From Pseudocercospora fijiensis CIRAD86 (lineage: Eukaryota; Ascomycota; Dothideomycetes; Mycosphaerellales; Mycosphaerellaceae), in the NCBI RefSeq assembly GCF_000340215.1, contig NW_006921535.1, positions 2,569,122-2,633,121 of the forward strand: DNA of 64,000 bases, given 5' to 3'. Shown here piece by piece: positions 45,937 through 57,182 of this stretch (position 1 is its first letter; each line of letters starts with the position of its first letter). Both the position numbers and the translations under genes were made by a program. The notes below the pieces were generated by a model. The model saw only the letters and a program-made list of their open reading frames with translations, searched no databases and had not been told where the DNA came from.

Positions 45937-46707
45937 TCACGATCGTGCTTTTGAAGGACGTTTTGAGAAGATGCTTCCCCAATCACACAGGTCCGAAATG
46001 TCGACTCCAGCTATGCGCAGCATGTCCCAGATCACAGTTCCCACTGTGTCTGCAACAATCAGGCCAGGGTATTTGTTCTCCCAATAAGAAGCCCTTTGCG
46101 CAGCACGAAGGTTCGTGCAGAATGTGGACACAATCTTCACCGGCTCATCCTCCATCCTCTCCACAACATCAGCAACCTGCTGATCCAGCTCTTCCTCTGT
46201 AATGTCCGCAAATTCCACATTGACTTTCCTGTTTAGATGCGACTCCGCCACCACTTCGTAGCCCGCCTTTCCGAATGTCTCCACGATCTTCTTCTGCACC
46301 TCGTCCAGATACGGAGTCACGAGACCAAAGCGTGCTCCGCCTTTCGAGACTTCCTGCAAGATTTTGCACAAACCAATGACACTCGTCGTAGCCTTAATTC
46401 CTGTGGCTTCTTCAATCCGCTGGCATAATCGGTCGTCGGCCTCTAGACCTAGCCAACCACTGCTTGTCCCACTCCAGCCGATAACATCGACATGAGCGTG
46501 CTGTAGGAGCTTTGCAGCCTGTATGATCTTGCTATCGTCGAACTGGGACAGGGCTTGCTCAGATAGTGAGATCTCGGTGACCTCGAAGCGCGAGAAGTGA
46601 ACCGAGACATTAGGTATTGTCGAGATTATCGCACTGGTCAGAGGTTCGAGAGCGGTGTTGGAAGATGGAACCAGGACTCCAAGACGGATCAGCTTTTCTG
46701 TAGACAT
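45937..46707 (-). CDS. Asp/Glu racemase superfamily protein (maleate isomerase-like)
   Basis: A single-exon gene of 256 aa, the usual length for the family. RLGVLVPSSNTALEP (8-22) is the N-terminal strand and Asn loop of maleate cis-trans isomerase and arylmalonate decarboxylase-type proteins. VDVIGWSGTSSGWLG (73-87) is the loop that normally carries the first catalytic Cys; here Ser/Gly occupies it. STFCTNLRAA (194-203) contributes Cys197, the second catalytic residue. With one Cys only, a two-base racemase mechanism is unlikely; a decarboxylase-like or isomerase-like activity is possible, but the substrate is unknown. It is divergent from the FMN dehydrogenase gene, which suggests co-regulation. 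Confidence 0.82.
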   Translation of the reverse strand: MSTEKLIRLGVLVPSSNTALEPLTSAIISTIPNVSVHFSRFEVTEISLSEQALSQFDDSKIIQAAKLLQHAHVDVIGWSGTSSGWLGLEADDRLCQRIEEATGIKATTSVIGLCKILQEVSKGGARFGLVTPYLDEVQKKIVETFGKAGYEVVAESHLNRKVNVEFADITEEELDQQVADVVERMEDEPVKIVSTFCTNLRAAQRASYWENKYPGLIVADTVGTVIWDMLRIAGVDISDLCDWGSIFSKRPSKARS

Positions 46708-47309
46708 GGTAGATTCGGTCGTTGTAGTGGCAGGGGCATCTGAGAGGTCAGTCTGGTTCTTTTAGCATTCAACTTACCGATGAAGCTTGATGTGTACTCG
46801 CGGGAGGCTATTGATGCGTAAGATACCCGCAATGGCCAGTGGCTACCAAGTCGACCACGTTCGGCGAAAGACTGGAGACGACAAGCTCAAGTTCCTTCGA
46901 CGCTGCCCTATCTTTCGGCCTTGGATCCGAGCTTTCATTATTCTATGATGGTCAAGGCGCGTGGCTGGTGAAATTCCAGGTTGACTCGTCACAACCTCAT
47001 CGTACCACTGCCCCCTATACGTGCCCACGCCTTCACTTTGCTTCTCACAGCATTATAACAAAGTCTCTGCGATCCAATAAGAGCCCGTGCGTCCAATGTT
47101 CACTTCAGACCGTACGTGCCGGGAAGGCTACAGTATTCTGAGCGATCGACCCCCCTGCAGGACTCCGATAGCGGAGGACGTGGGAAGATGGTAAAGGCAG
47201 AATCAATCCATCATCATTAATTCCTGGCTTCTCACTCGTCCATATCACTAGAACTGTTTATTGATTGTGACTACTTACCGTTGTTTGTAGAAATATCCAG
47301 CTCGGAGAC
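46708..47309. promoter_or_regulatory. Divergent intergenic promoter region, racemase-like / FMN dehydrogenase
   Basis: About 600 bp separate the two divergent start codons. The half next to the dehydrogenase contains pyrimidine-rich leader sequence. I saw no paired CGG triplets strong enough to call a Zn2Cys6 binding site with confidence. Confidence 0.4.
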
Positions 47310-48926
47310 ATGGAAGAGATAAAGCTGCTTTCGACTCAAGAAATTGCAAAACACAACACTGCCGAAGACTGTTGGCTTGTGATCGAGGACCAGATATGGG
47401 ATTGTACTCAATTTAGCGGAGAGCATCCTGGTGGACCTTCCCGTACGTCAAGTTAGCTTTGTCATGAGAATGTACAATTGTACTTAAGAAGCTCCAGTAA
47501 TTCTTCGATATGCTGGCAAAGACGCCACCAAGGCATACTCAGAGATACACTCACCATCCATTGTCAAAAACAGCTTATCTCCACATCTGTTCAAAGGCAA
47601 CCTTGATCGATCGACAATAACTTCCGAATGGGCTGCAGAGCCTCTACCGCAGAATCCAGCCCAGGCAGCATCGGATAAGGACAAGCCACCACTCCACGCC
47701 ATCATCAATGCGTATGTACATCCTCTATGATCGTCCGCTTGTCTTAATGCTTACTGGTCTGACCAGCGACGATTTTGAGGAAGCATCGCTTCGGACTTCT
47801 TCAGCCAAGACTCATGCATTCTATTCTACAGCCGCCACCGACTGCTGGACTCGAGATAAGAATCGGGAAATGCTGCAGCGAATATGGTTTCGTCCCAGAG
47901 TCATGCGGGATGTCGCAGAAGTCGACACATCAAGCAGCATTTTAGGCATACCTGTCAAAGTCCCGCTATTCATATGTCCATCTGGACTAGCCAAGATGAT
48001 CAATCCCGAAGGCGAAAAAGCGCTAGCTCGAGCTGCCAAATCGAGTGGCATTCTTGAGATTGTAGGTGCTTCACACTGCTGATGATCATAATGCTGACTT
48101 TCCGTAGATCCCGACCAATGCTTCTTATCCTGCGAAGGAAATCATCGAACAAGCTCCCGATTATCCGTTCATGTTCCAACTTTACGTCAACAAAGATCGG
48201 AAAAAGTCCGAGGAAGTGATCAAGAACGCTGAGACACTAGGAATGCGTGCGATATTTGTGACTGTCGATGCGGCAGGCAGAGGGAAGCGAGAATCCGATG
48301 AGCGCCTACGAGTTGACGAAATTGCAATCAACCCCATCACTGGCGAACGCGGCGGCAAGCGAGGTGGTGGGTTGACCAAACTCGTTGGAGCATTCATCGA
48401 TCAGGCACTAGTCTGGCAAGATATCGATTGGATCAGAAGTCTGACAGACCTACCAATCGTACTGAAAGGTGTAATGACGGCCGAGGATGCCAAGATGGCG
48501 GTGAAGATGGGCGTAGATGGCATTGTGGTGTCAAACCACGGCGGGAGGAACTTGGACTTCAGCCCCCCTTCCATTTTGGTTCTCTTGGAGCTCCACAAAC
48601 AATGTCCCGAGATCTTTGATCAAATGGAAATCTATGTCGACGGAGGCTTCCGACGTGGTGGAGACATTCTCAAAGCGCTATGTCTGGGCGCGAAAGCCGT
48701 GGGCATGGGCAGGTCGTTCCTCTTCGCCCTGGGATACGGCAGCGAAGGAGCCGAACATCTCGTGGAAATACTCAGAGATGAGATAGAGAGTGCCATGAAG
48801 CTACTTGGCATCAAGGACTTGTCTGAAGTCCATCCTGGCCTGGTTAATACGTCTGATGTCGACCATCTCGTCCTTTCGACGGGCGATCATCCATATGCCA
48901 AGTGGCGACCTCGAGCCAGGATATGA
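47310..48926 (+). CDS. Cytochrome b2-type FMN-dependent 2-hydroxyacid (L-lactate) dehydrogenase (4 exons)
   Basis: Exons are 47310-47442, 47498-47711, 47767-48061 and 48108-48926; introns are 55, 55 and 46 nt with GT-AG ends, giving 486 aa. The N-terminal cytochrome b5 domain has heme ligands His39 (in GEHPGG) and His62 (in SEIHSPS), 23 residues apart as in yeast cytochrome b2. The FMN domain has FYSTAATD, PLFICPSGLAKM, FQLYVNKDR, FVTVDA, LPIVLKGV with the FMN Lys, and SNHGGRNLD with the catalytic His and Arg. DGGFRRGGDILKAL binds phosphate. It oxidises L-lactate or a related 2-hydroxyacid and passes electrons to heme and cytochrome c. No long mitochondrial presequence is visible, unlike the yeast enzyme, so location is uncertain. 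Confidence 0.92.
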
Positions 48927-49650
48927 GGCGAGTTCTGAAGGTATGAAATGAGGACCTGCCTCGAACGCGCGATGGTCATCAGTCATCTCCACTTGCAAGG
49001 AGAGTAGAAGCCTCCGCTTCAATTTGGAAACATTTCGAGGGCAAGATGAATACTTCATTAATCACAAGCTGGACTTCTTTGGTGGAAACGCCGCCATACA
49101 ACCAGCGTACAATGCGCCTGGATCTGTCACGATCGCCAGTCCACGTCTCGCACCGATGAAAATGAAAACCGAGAGTATTGACTGAATCTTGTCGGATAAT
49201 TCCCCAGCGTCAGTCTGACCAACTCCCTCGCTCCACCTTCAACAAAAAGCCCGCAAGTCCCAGATGTACTGCCTCCAAGCTTCAAGATTGAACACCCCGT
49301 TAAGCTCATCCGCCTCCTTATATCCAGCAACAACCAATCCTGGACCAAGAGCTTCTACCTTTTCGTCGGCTTGGGTCTATTCTTCCCGCAATTCCCTCGT
49401 CCTTGCATACGCCAGCATTTGATGGACATCGCCATAGACTACATCTCCGCTTTACCTCTCATATAGAATGCAAGGTCAGTACAATACTACCTTAATCTTG
49501 TTGAAAGCCTCGGAAGTCACGGGAGTTTGAAGATGCGCGAGTACGAAAGTGAGTTATCAATAATCTAAGAGGGTATCACAAGACCTTCGGAAAGATGTCA
49601 TCTGATCAAAAACGTCGTATTGTCTGCTGCTACTTAGATATATCTCGCTA
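48927..49650. other. Intergenic region, possible degenerate fragment
   Basis: The region lies between the convergent dehydrogenase and permease genes. On the minus strand, about 49350-49050, a fragmentary protein-like reading occurs (VVAGYKEADELNGVFNLEA) interrupted by stops. It may be an old gene remnant; I cannot assign it. Nothing else was recognised. Confidence 0.35.
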
Positions 49651-51619
49651 CTACTCTCGCTTTGTAGGCATAGACGTTAGATCATCAGAGGCCTGTGATT
49701 CCGACACATTCAAGCCCGGGGTGTCGACCTGGTTCAAATGCTCAATGTTAATTCTAGGTCCCTTGAACCACTTCCGGCCGCTGATGAAGTAGTGGCTCAT
49801 GGCGAGAGTCATCGCTCCACCATACACAACTATAGTCCAGTTCATGGTCTGCGCGTTCAAATGACTACCAGTGTAGGCCGGAAAGCAGAGAGCAGGAGCT
49901 ATGATGAGCCACCATGCACAGGCGACAGCATTGACTGGCTTTGAGAGTTTTCCGAGATTCCACGGACCTGGTTTATGTTAGCGACTGTATGTATCAGTGA
50001 GGTTTCATGTCTGCCTCTCGTACCTGGTCGAAATTTGTCTTTGGCAAAGAACAGCTTGAGGAATACTGGAAACGTGAAGGCTGTATACTGGCCGATCGCG
50101 CCAATGCTGAAGACTGCTCCGATGGCGATTGGTCCGGCGAAGACCAGCAGACCAAGCAAGGCGGCGATTGTAAGCACGCCCCAGGTGGCGTACACAGGCG
50201 TCTTCGTGCGGCTGTTCACCTGTCTCCACCATCTAGAACCAACGATGGCCCCGTCACGAGAGTACGCAAATACGACCCGAGAGGCAGCAATTGTGCATCC
50301 TTGGCCGCAAAAGAACTGGCCGATAATGTTTAGAGCAAACATTGCCAAGCCAGCCTTCTTGCCTAAGACTTGCAGACAAAGCGAGCCAAAAGGCTGGCTA
50401 TACTGTCCTGCTACGACCTCTCCGATGTCTTTTACAGTGTACGCAATGACGAGCATGATTGCCCAGCCCATATAGAGACCGGTCTGGGCTGTTAGAACGA
50501 TAGCCCGAGGAGATGCGATGTTAGCATTTGAGCATTCTTCTGCCAAGTGGAACGGTGCATCATAGCCTTGCACCAAAGTGTCAGTATATGACCGGCAAAC
50601 TTTTGCGTTCAATTCTCACCTGACAAAGTCCAAACAGTTGTCAGAAAGCCCATGATGGTCGCCCACCCGATTGGCCAATCTGTTCCATTTTCGAATTCTG
50701 TCCACACTGCATGGGTGCTATTCGTCTTCGGCGTGTTAATGGAGCCCACTGGGAACCAGATGACGAAGAGCAAGACCAAGAATACGTTCCAGACCGTGCC
50801 AGCTACATTGACATGCCCAATGAATTTAGTGCTCTGCATGCACAGGACACCATTAATCAGTAGGAGCGACAGGAAGACCAGGTAGATGTGCCAGTCTTTT
50901 GGCACGTAATCGGGGTTCGTGACCTGCCCGCAAGTGACGATCATGGCGGCTATGTCAATAAGTTAGCATCCTTCGCATATTTCACCACCCAGGAAGAACC
51001 CACCCAAGGCATAATTGAGGGAGCACGGGCCTGTCACGAAGCCGCAGAAGTTCGACCATCCCACAAACCAGCTTGCAATAGGTCCCCAGCCATCTGGCGC
51101 GAGAACCGCAGCTGCGTAGTACAGGCCGCCTGCGGTGGGCATTGCAGAACATAGCTCTGCCATGCTGAATGCTGTAGATTGAATCATAAAGGCTGCGATC
51201 AGCCATCCCCAGGCTGTCCCGCCAGTACCAGAATATCCCAGCGCATAGGGCAAGGTCGACGCGATGCTGGGTAGAAGACCGAGAATCGAGAAAGACACCG
51301 AGAAGGATTGGAGAATGGAGAAGTCTCTGTTCGGAATCGCATCTTAGCATATGGGCAGTACAGCATCAAAGTCATAGCACACCTCTTGAATTCCTGCCTT
51401 GATGCGAAGTCAGCTTGATGGGTTCAATAGTTCTATTTGATGCTGAACGGTCTCGGCTTACTTGTAGCCAAGCGCTCCCAAGGTCTGGTCGTCCAGCGTG
51501 GCATTCTCATCGACTACAGCATGCTCATGTGTCTGCTGGAACACACTCGTCACACGAAGCTTCTCTTCGTCGACCACATGCGATCCGCTGCTCTTCGTTT
51601 GTTCGGCCATGCTTGCCAT
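49651..51619 (-). CDS. Amino acid/GABA permease, APC family (6 exons)
   Basis: Exons on the minus strand are 51619-51462, 51397-51383, 51326-50986, 50949-50620, 50566-50024 and 49967-49651, giving 567 aa in one continuous phase. Introns are 64, 56, 36, 53 and 56 nt. The second exon is only 15 nt (completing ...GYKQEFKRDFS). A polar N-terminus with TLGALGYKQEFKRDFS precedes about 12 membrane helices, including WGWLIAAFMIQSTAFSMAEL with the consensus SMAELCSAMPTAGGLYYAAA. FLTTVWTLSGYDAPFHLAEE is the conserved cytosolic loop of Uga4-like choline/GABA permeases, and SRVVFAYSRDGA lies before helix 8. It imports amino acids, GABA or choline by proton symport at the plasma membrane; the substrate is not determinable. 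The start could also be the ATG three codons downstream. Confidence 0.9.
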
Positions 51620-53607
51620 CTCATGCGCAGTTCCATGCACGAAATGAAGCAGCAAAGAGCGTGAGGTCGGGCGTAGATACACATGTTACAGCGTGGCTGA
51701 ACGGTACCGATTACAGGCTGAGCTGATAAGAGGTTCCTGTAGCTGTACATCCCAGTACTACAGTAGTTAGTTGCTGCGACTTTGTAGATCGAATCGAGGG
51801 CCTAGGCGCGGGCAACTCTATCCTAGCATTATTATTAGTGCGGATAGCAAACACCCGAATCTGCACCGTAAGCCCTCTCGTCGTACTATAATATAACTTG
51901 TCTTGTCCTATCTACTGTTAGTTAATAGAGAATAGAACCTCGTATACGTATTCCTACTAATTTCTAGCAATCTACTATAGCAATAGCGCTAAGAACGATA
52001 TATACGACCGCTAGCGTACTTATAGTACGATTAGAACTTAAAGACTAATTAAATAACTCTAAGTCTAAGAAGAAGGTATTATAGAGCCTCTAGAAGCTAA
52101 TAAGTCCGCCGCTAATAAAACGAGTTACTAGTACGAGTCGGTAGGTAAAGGATAGCTCTAGGAGTAAGTTTTCTACTAGTAAGAAGGGTAAAGCGACTAC
52201 TACTAAAGAGGCTCCGCTAATCGTTGCTTCCTCGATTAGGTAAAGTAAGGAGACCGCTCCTACTTAGGCTAGTAACTACTAAATGCTTTAGTAAATAGAT
52301 TCTTTACTTTTATATTTAAATTAAAAAGCTATAGAACTATAGCTATATATTAGTTAGGTAAATATTATTCTATATATAAACACTTACTAAATTAGAGTAT
52401 AGAATAGATTATCTATACTTAAAAATAGTTTAATATTTCTATTAAATCTTAAAATAGAGAATATACTATTCTAATTATAATATATAGCCTATTTAAAATA
52501 AATTAATCTACTACTTCTCTATTTAGTAGTAGACTGTTTTCGGAATAGTATTCTAATTTATTTCTAGAGTTTATAGTAGTATACCTAGATATATTTTATA
52601 CCAGATTGTCTTAGTATAGCGATAGTTAGTACGCTTATATAAACTATAGGAGGGTTCTTAATATAGTATCTTTCCCTATACTAATATTTCTTATTTAGCT
52701 ATAATATAATTTAATCTAGATATTAGCTATTTTAGTAGCTACGTAAGGCCGCGTCTAATAAGTATAGCGTATCCTTCGTAGCCTCGGAATTAGATACTAT
52801 AAAGACTATAACCTCTCTATACTAGAATCTATAACAACTATAATATATTTAGTAGAGGTCTTAGGATACTTACTAGATTAAATAAATCCGATAGTACTAC
52901 TAACCCTCCCTAATCCTTTCTAACTACTAATCCTTCCTAACTACTAACTCTTTCTAACTACTAAACCTTCCTAACTACTAACCCCTCCTAACCCTCCTAT
53001 CCCCTAATCCTTAGGATATAGAAGTTAGTATCTAGAGAGATATAGTAAGAGTATACTTAGAAGAAGGTAGTAGAAGGAGGTAATAGTAGTTATAGTTATA
53101 TAGTTAGAGCACTATAGAACAAGCTATAGTAGAACAGTAGTACTCTAAATTTCCTAAAATACAAGAATTGCTGTAATCCTGTAACTGTAATCTTGAGCTA
53201 GATATAGAGCATCTTCCGTGCTTGTCCGGACGCCGCGCAACGCTTAATAGGAATAGAGTTTGGCAGGAATCGCAGGATTCCATTCAGCACTCAGCCGCGG
53301 TCCCCTAGTAGATCAATGCCATGTGCAATTCTATCCCTCCAGCGTACGAAGTGATACACGAAACGCAAGCTGATTTGGCGTTTGTCTCAGGCATGCTTCA
53401 TTGGCACAGCTTCTTATTAGAGATGCATCGCTGACACCATATTGCTTGAAGAAATGCAAATAATTGCGCTAGTCTTGCTCTTGCATGCGTTGTCAGCAAC
53501 GAGCGAAGATCGCGAGGTTATGGACGGTACATCTTCAACTCTGTTCCCCATTGACAGCAATAGTAGCTCAGTCTCGGAGTCCTGCCTCACTCCATCCCAT
53601 ACCAGTC
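51620..53607. other. Gene-free region with a RIP-mutated, AT-rich patch
   Basis: Between the permease start and the carboxypeptidase end there is no gene. From about 51780 to 53170 the sequence is CA/TG-poor and strongly TA-rich (TATTATAGAGCCTCTAGAAG), the same RIP signature as the larger blocks. No protein frame was recognised in it; it is an unclassified transposon remnant. 53200-53607 returns to normal composition. Confidence 0.55.
52905..52995. repeat. About 20-bp tandem repeat
   Basis: Four to five imperfect units of TCCTAACTACTAAYCCTTCC type within the RIP-mutated patch. Confidence 0.75.
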
Positions 53608-55588
53608 TCACCAGTCATGGAGCAAAGGGATCTGCTCATCAGGTTGCGCATAATGGAGGCGTTGTTGATCGATAGAGTCACTGGCATTTTCCCGTCCAAC
53701 AACGATCCAGTCTTTGATGATTGCGCTTCCGTCCTTGATCCACTCGATTTCCTCCTCAGAACATCGGTTGGAAACATCGAGGATATAGCATTGATGTGGT
53801 GGCTGAGGGAGGACATCACTCTTCATCCACCAAGTATCGCTAGGACCAGTTGTCGAATATTGGGCTTGATGCGTCGCGGCATATTCTTTCAAGTCCACTT
53901 CCCCGGTGGCAATGTCACGTTGGGTGAGAGCACGCATGAAAATAGAATATGCTGCCTCTGGCTGATAGGAAGGCACCATATGCCCCGCTTGATATACTCG
54001 GGTGAAGCTGAGGTTGCCATACTGTCTCACTAGGCCGCCAGATTGAGTATATGGAGAGCCAAGGACTAAAGGTGTATAGCCAGCGTGTTTGAATTCTGCT
54101 TGGTGCGCCCAGGGAATGTTCAGCGAATATCGTTCGCCTCCTATCCAATTGCAGGCCACGTCACGATCGCCATGAAAGAGTGCAACGTTGACGCCATGCT
54201 CAAGGACATACGTAAGCTGATCCAGTTGCCCGCCTTTAACAAGATCACCTGTGCTCTCAAAAGCGGCAGCAACAGCGGGAGAGTACCATGAGTGATTGAC
54301 TGGAACACCAAATGCCTTTTGAGTCTCCGGTTGATTTAGCCATCCAAACATGAATGGCGGCGGGAAGGGATCTTTAGGCTCGTGAGTGATGTCAAAGCGA
54401 GCACCTTTCCCAGCCCGGACGTAAAGGCTATCGCTAATATTTTCACCTCTGTTCGCGGCCTGAGAGCAGAATGTGTTGGTCTTAGCCACATCGCCATGGT
54501 CGTGAGGATCAGTCTTCAGCGCCATCTCGCGGCACTTTTTGATGTCATCCAAGACACCACCGGTCCGATAGAACTCGTTCATGGCCCACTCGTATTGGTC
54601 TTGAGAGATTGCACGCACACCATATGTATTGTTGAAGGACATCTCGATGTTTGAGCTCATCATATCGGGGGCATCAATGCAGCCATTGATGATGCCAAGG
54701 GTGCTGAGGTGAAGGTAATGTGCGCCATCTCCAGATATCTCTCCCTTCTTGATCTTCTCGTTTTGATGGAGGAAGAAATCCATAAAGCCAGGCCCGTAAT
54801 GACCTCCATAACTCTCGGTAAAGAGGCTTATGCGTTCGTCTTTCGGCTTCAAATGAGGGAACTCGGTGAAGAATGTCTGGGCGAAATGCCACATCGCAAC
54901 GGCAGCATGCTGCGTGCTATTGGCAGTGTGATTGACATTCTGGCTTGACATGGTCCCGACCAGAAAAGTGTTGTTCTGTTCCGGGACTCCATCTGTGAAG
55001 TCGGCAGGATTAATGGTACCGCCTTCCTCTGCGGAGCCGGCAAGATTGAATGTGATATTTGTAGGCACGTCGTAGCTGTATCCTACCTGGACAGGCTGGT
55101 CGATGAATAGTAAGTTCGCCTCGTTATTCCAAGACCACGGATTTAGATAAGTCGTCTTGGAGTCATTGGCGACAAAGCAGGGCCCATTTTCCGATAGTGC
55201 ACCGAGGAGACTGCTGCCGCCTGGCCCGCCATTCAACCAGATGGCAAGAGGTGCATTTTCTGGGTCTTTTCGAGACTCGAAAAACCAGTAGAATATGTTG
55301 AGAGGGTATGCATTGTGTTCGTGAGTTTCATTAAGAGCATTTGGCGGCAGGTGGATGTACCCTAACAAAGTCGGTCAGTAGTGATCAGAAGTGTTCGCGA
55401 AGTGTGCGAAGCCACGGACCGGCATATGATTTGACGCCTGGAGTGGTTTCACAAAGCCCTGGCTCTTTGTAGGAGACTCGGACGCCAGGATGGAACTTTG
55501 ATTGCAAAGTCGTTACGCCCTCTGGTGTTGGTGGGAACTGCCCACTCACCAGGCTGAACAGACCGAGAACAAGTGCTGAGAGAAGCAT
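53608..55588 (-). CDS. Secreted serine carboxypeptidase, peptidase family S10 (2 exons)
   Basis: Exons are 55588-55420 and 55361-53608, with a 58-nt intron (GTCCGT...TTAG), giving 640 aa. The signal peptide is [16 protein letters not shown]. The N-terminal block, [20 protein letters not shown], and then GYIHLPP follow. [11 protein letters not shown] (about 100-110) forms the oxyanion hole, [11 protein letters not shown] supplies the nucleophile near Ser240, [14 protein letters not shown] supplies the Asp near 457, and [15 protein letters not shown] supplies the His near 517. Several N-glycosylation sequons and paired Cys are present. It removes C-terminal residues from peptides in the acidic extracellular or vacuolar space. 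Length exceeds yeast carboxypeptidase Y, as is usual for this fungal subgroup. Confidence 0.93.
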
Positions 55589-56051
55589 TTTGAATATTCT
55601 ATCTGCCTCGACAGGATGATGAAAGCTCAGTCACAGACAAGATTGGGGAGCAGAAGATTGGTGATAAACAGCACAAGCTTTGAGACAACAACCTTGAAGG
55701 TGCGAGCTCCCCAGACTGTCACTGCATCACTTGAACGGGGTTCGGCTTCCGGCCAATTGAATGCCGAGATCCTACCCAATTCATGTCGACTGCAACACTG
55801 ATCTGTCAACAGACAAGCATACAAGGAATGAGCATTCGTCGTTCTAGTGGATGGCATTCACAAGTTTGCTTCATTGACGGGCCTGATTACGAACTCGGTT
55901 CTGGGGAAATGGATTCTGACGTCCACCGCAGCCGCCTTCTCAAGCTGCTTCGGCTTGATAACTACTTCTTCCGGCGAGAGTGCGACTAAGGTGCCGATTG
56001 TTGGACTGCTTGAAGCATCAGCTCTGACCTTCGAAACGATGGTGCATAGAC
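55589..56051. other. Intergenic region
   Basis: 463 bp between the carboxypeptidase start and the GST-like gene's stop. No gene or distinctive element was recognised. Confidence 0.5.
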
Positions 56052-57182
56052 TCACTCGGCTCTGCCTGTATCGCTGGGCGTCACTGAGACCCTAGCTCCC
56101 TCTTTGAGGCCAATCTTCTCACTCAATTCCTTGTGTACGGATCTTGGGGTTGGCAACAGCATTGACTTGGGTCCAGGTGTCGGTGCCTTTTTCATTTGTT
56201 CCAGCACACTCTCAAGGTCATTTGACTTGTCTTCTTCCGTCAACGGTAGCTCGTCAAAGTATCGTTCCATGCGTTTATACCAAGCATGAATGCCAGGATA
56301 CCTCTGAGGATTAAAGACAGGCGCACTTCCATTCTCCTTTGAATCACGAGCATCTTTCATGGTGAGACTGTAGACGCCTTCACCGCTTGCGATTTTATTG
56401 CCCCACCGGAACTGATAGTACAGAGTGATATCTGCAAGGGATGGCGTTGGCGTAGAAAAGATCCAAGGGCCATCGGTCTCTGCAAACAATGGCTCAAGCA
56501 TAGACAATTGATGGTCGTACTTGGTCAGATTCTCAGGCAGCTTCTTTTCCAGCTTGTCGGGATCGAGTTTATGTCCAATGAGCTGTGCTCTGTCAGTGCC
56601 AAAAGAACTGCGCCAAATGCTAGCAGGCATAAGACCAGTCATGATGCGGAAGATTGGCCTGTCAGTCCACTAAAAGCGTTGGTACGAGGGTCAGTATGTG
56701 TCTTGTCTCAAAACGAAGTTGTCGACTCCAGAAGCAAAGGCCGAGACCAGCCGCTGTCGCTCTGCGGAGTCATGCCTTGCGCTCTTTGGTATACTTACGT
56801 AAGATGCGAAGCCTCTGATCAGTGGTCGATAGGTCCTCCCGTCTAGCGCCTCTGGATAGATTGATTGATAGCCTTCTGAAGGAGGAAAGAAGTGTTCGAG
56901 TGCTTCACAGATCAAGGAGGTGTCACAGTACAGCTCTCTGCCAATCGCAAGGACTGGAATCTTGCGATATGTCAGGTTGAAACTGTCCCGAAGTGTGGGC
57001 CGCGGCATCATCGTAGGCACCTATTGACGAAAAGGTGTCATTAGCAAGTGTGTGCGTGTCAATGAGGATAAACATACAGTAATAAATTTATACGGGATCT
57101 GCTTGAGCTTTAGGACGTGCTGTATCTTGATCGTGAAGGTCGACATCTCATAACCGAAGAGGGCCACTATTGGTGTTGCCAT
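56052..57182 (-). CDS. Glutathione S-transferase-like protein (3 exons)
   Basis: Exons are 57182-57078, 57020-56799 and 56669-56052, with introns of 57 nt (GTATGT...ATAG) and 129 nt (GTAAGT...TTAG), giving 314 aa. The thioredoxin-like N-terminal domain is split after residue 35: MATPIVALFGYEMSTFTIKI, then VPTMMPRPTLRDSFNLTYRK, then IPVLAIGRELYCDTSL, where IPVL holds the cis-Pro and DTS the gamma-glutamyl contact. A longer, helical C-terminal domain (FASYWTDRPIFRIMTGLMP...) follows. No typical catalytic Ser, Cys or Tyr of classic GSTs is obvious at the N-terminus, so it may be a non-canonical GST fold protein. It is divergent from the monooxygenase gene, which suggests shared detoxification or secondary metabolism. 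Confidence 0.82.

Noticed and set aside
45591..46202. Plus-strand open frame of 203 residues
   Set aside because: It overlaps the racemase-like gene on the other strand and the degenerate tandem array, and has no family resemblance.
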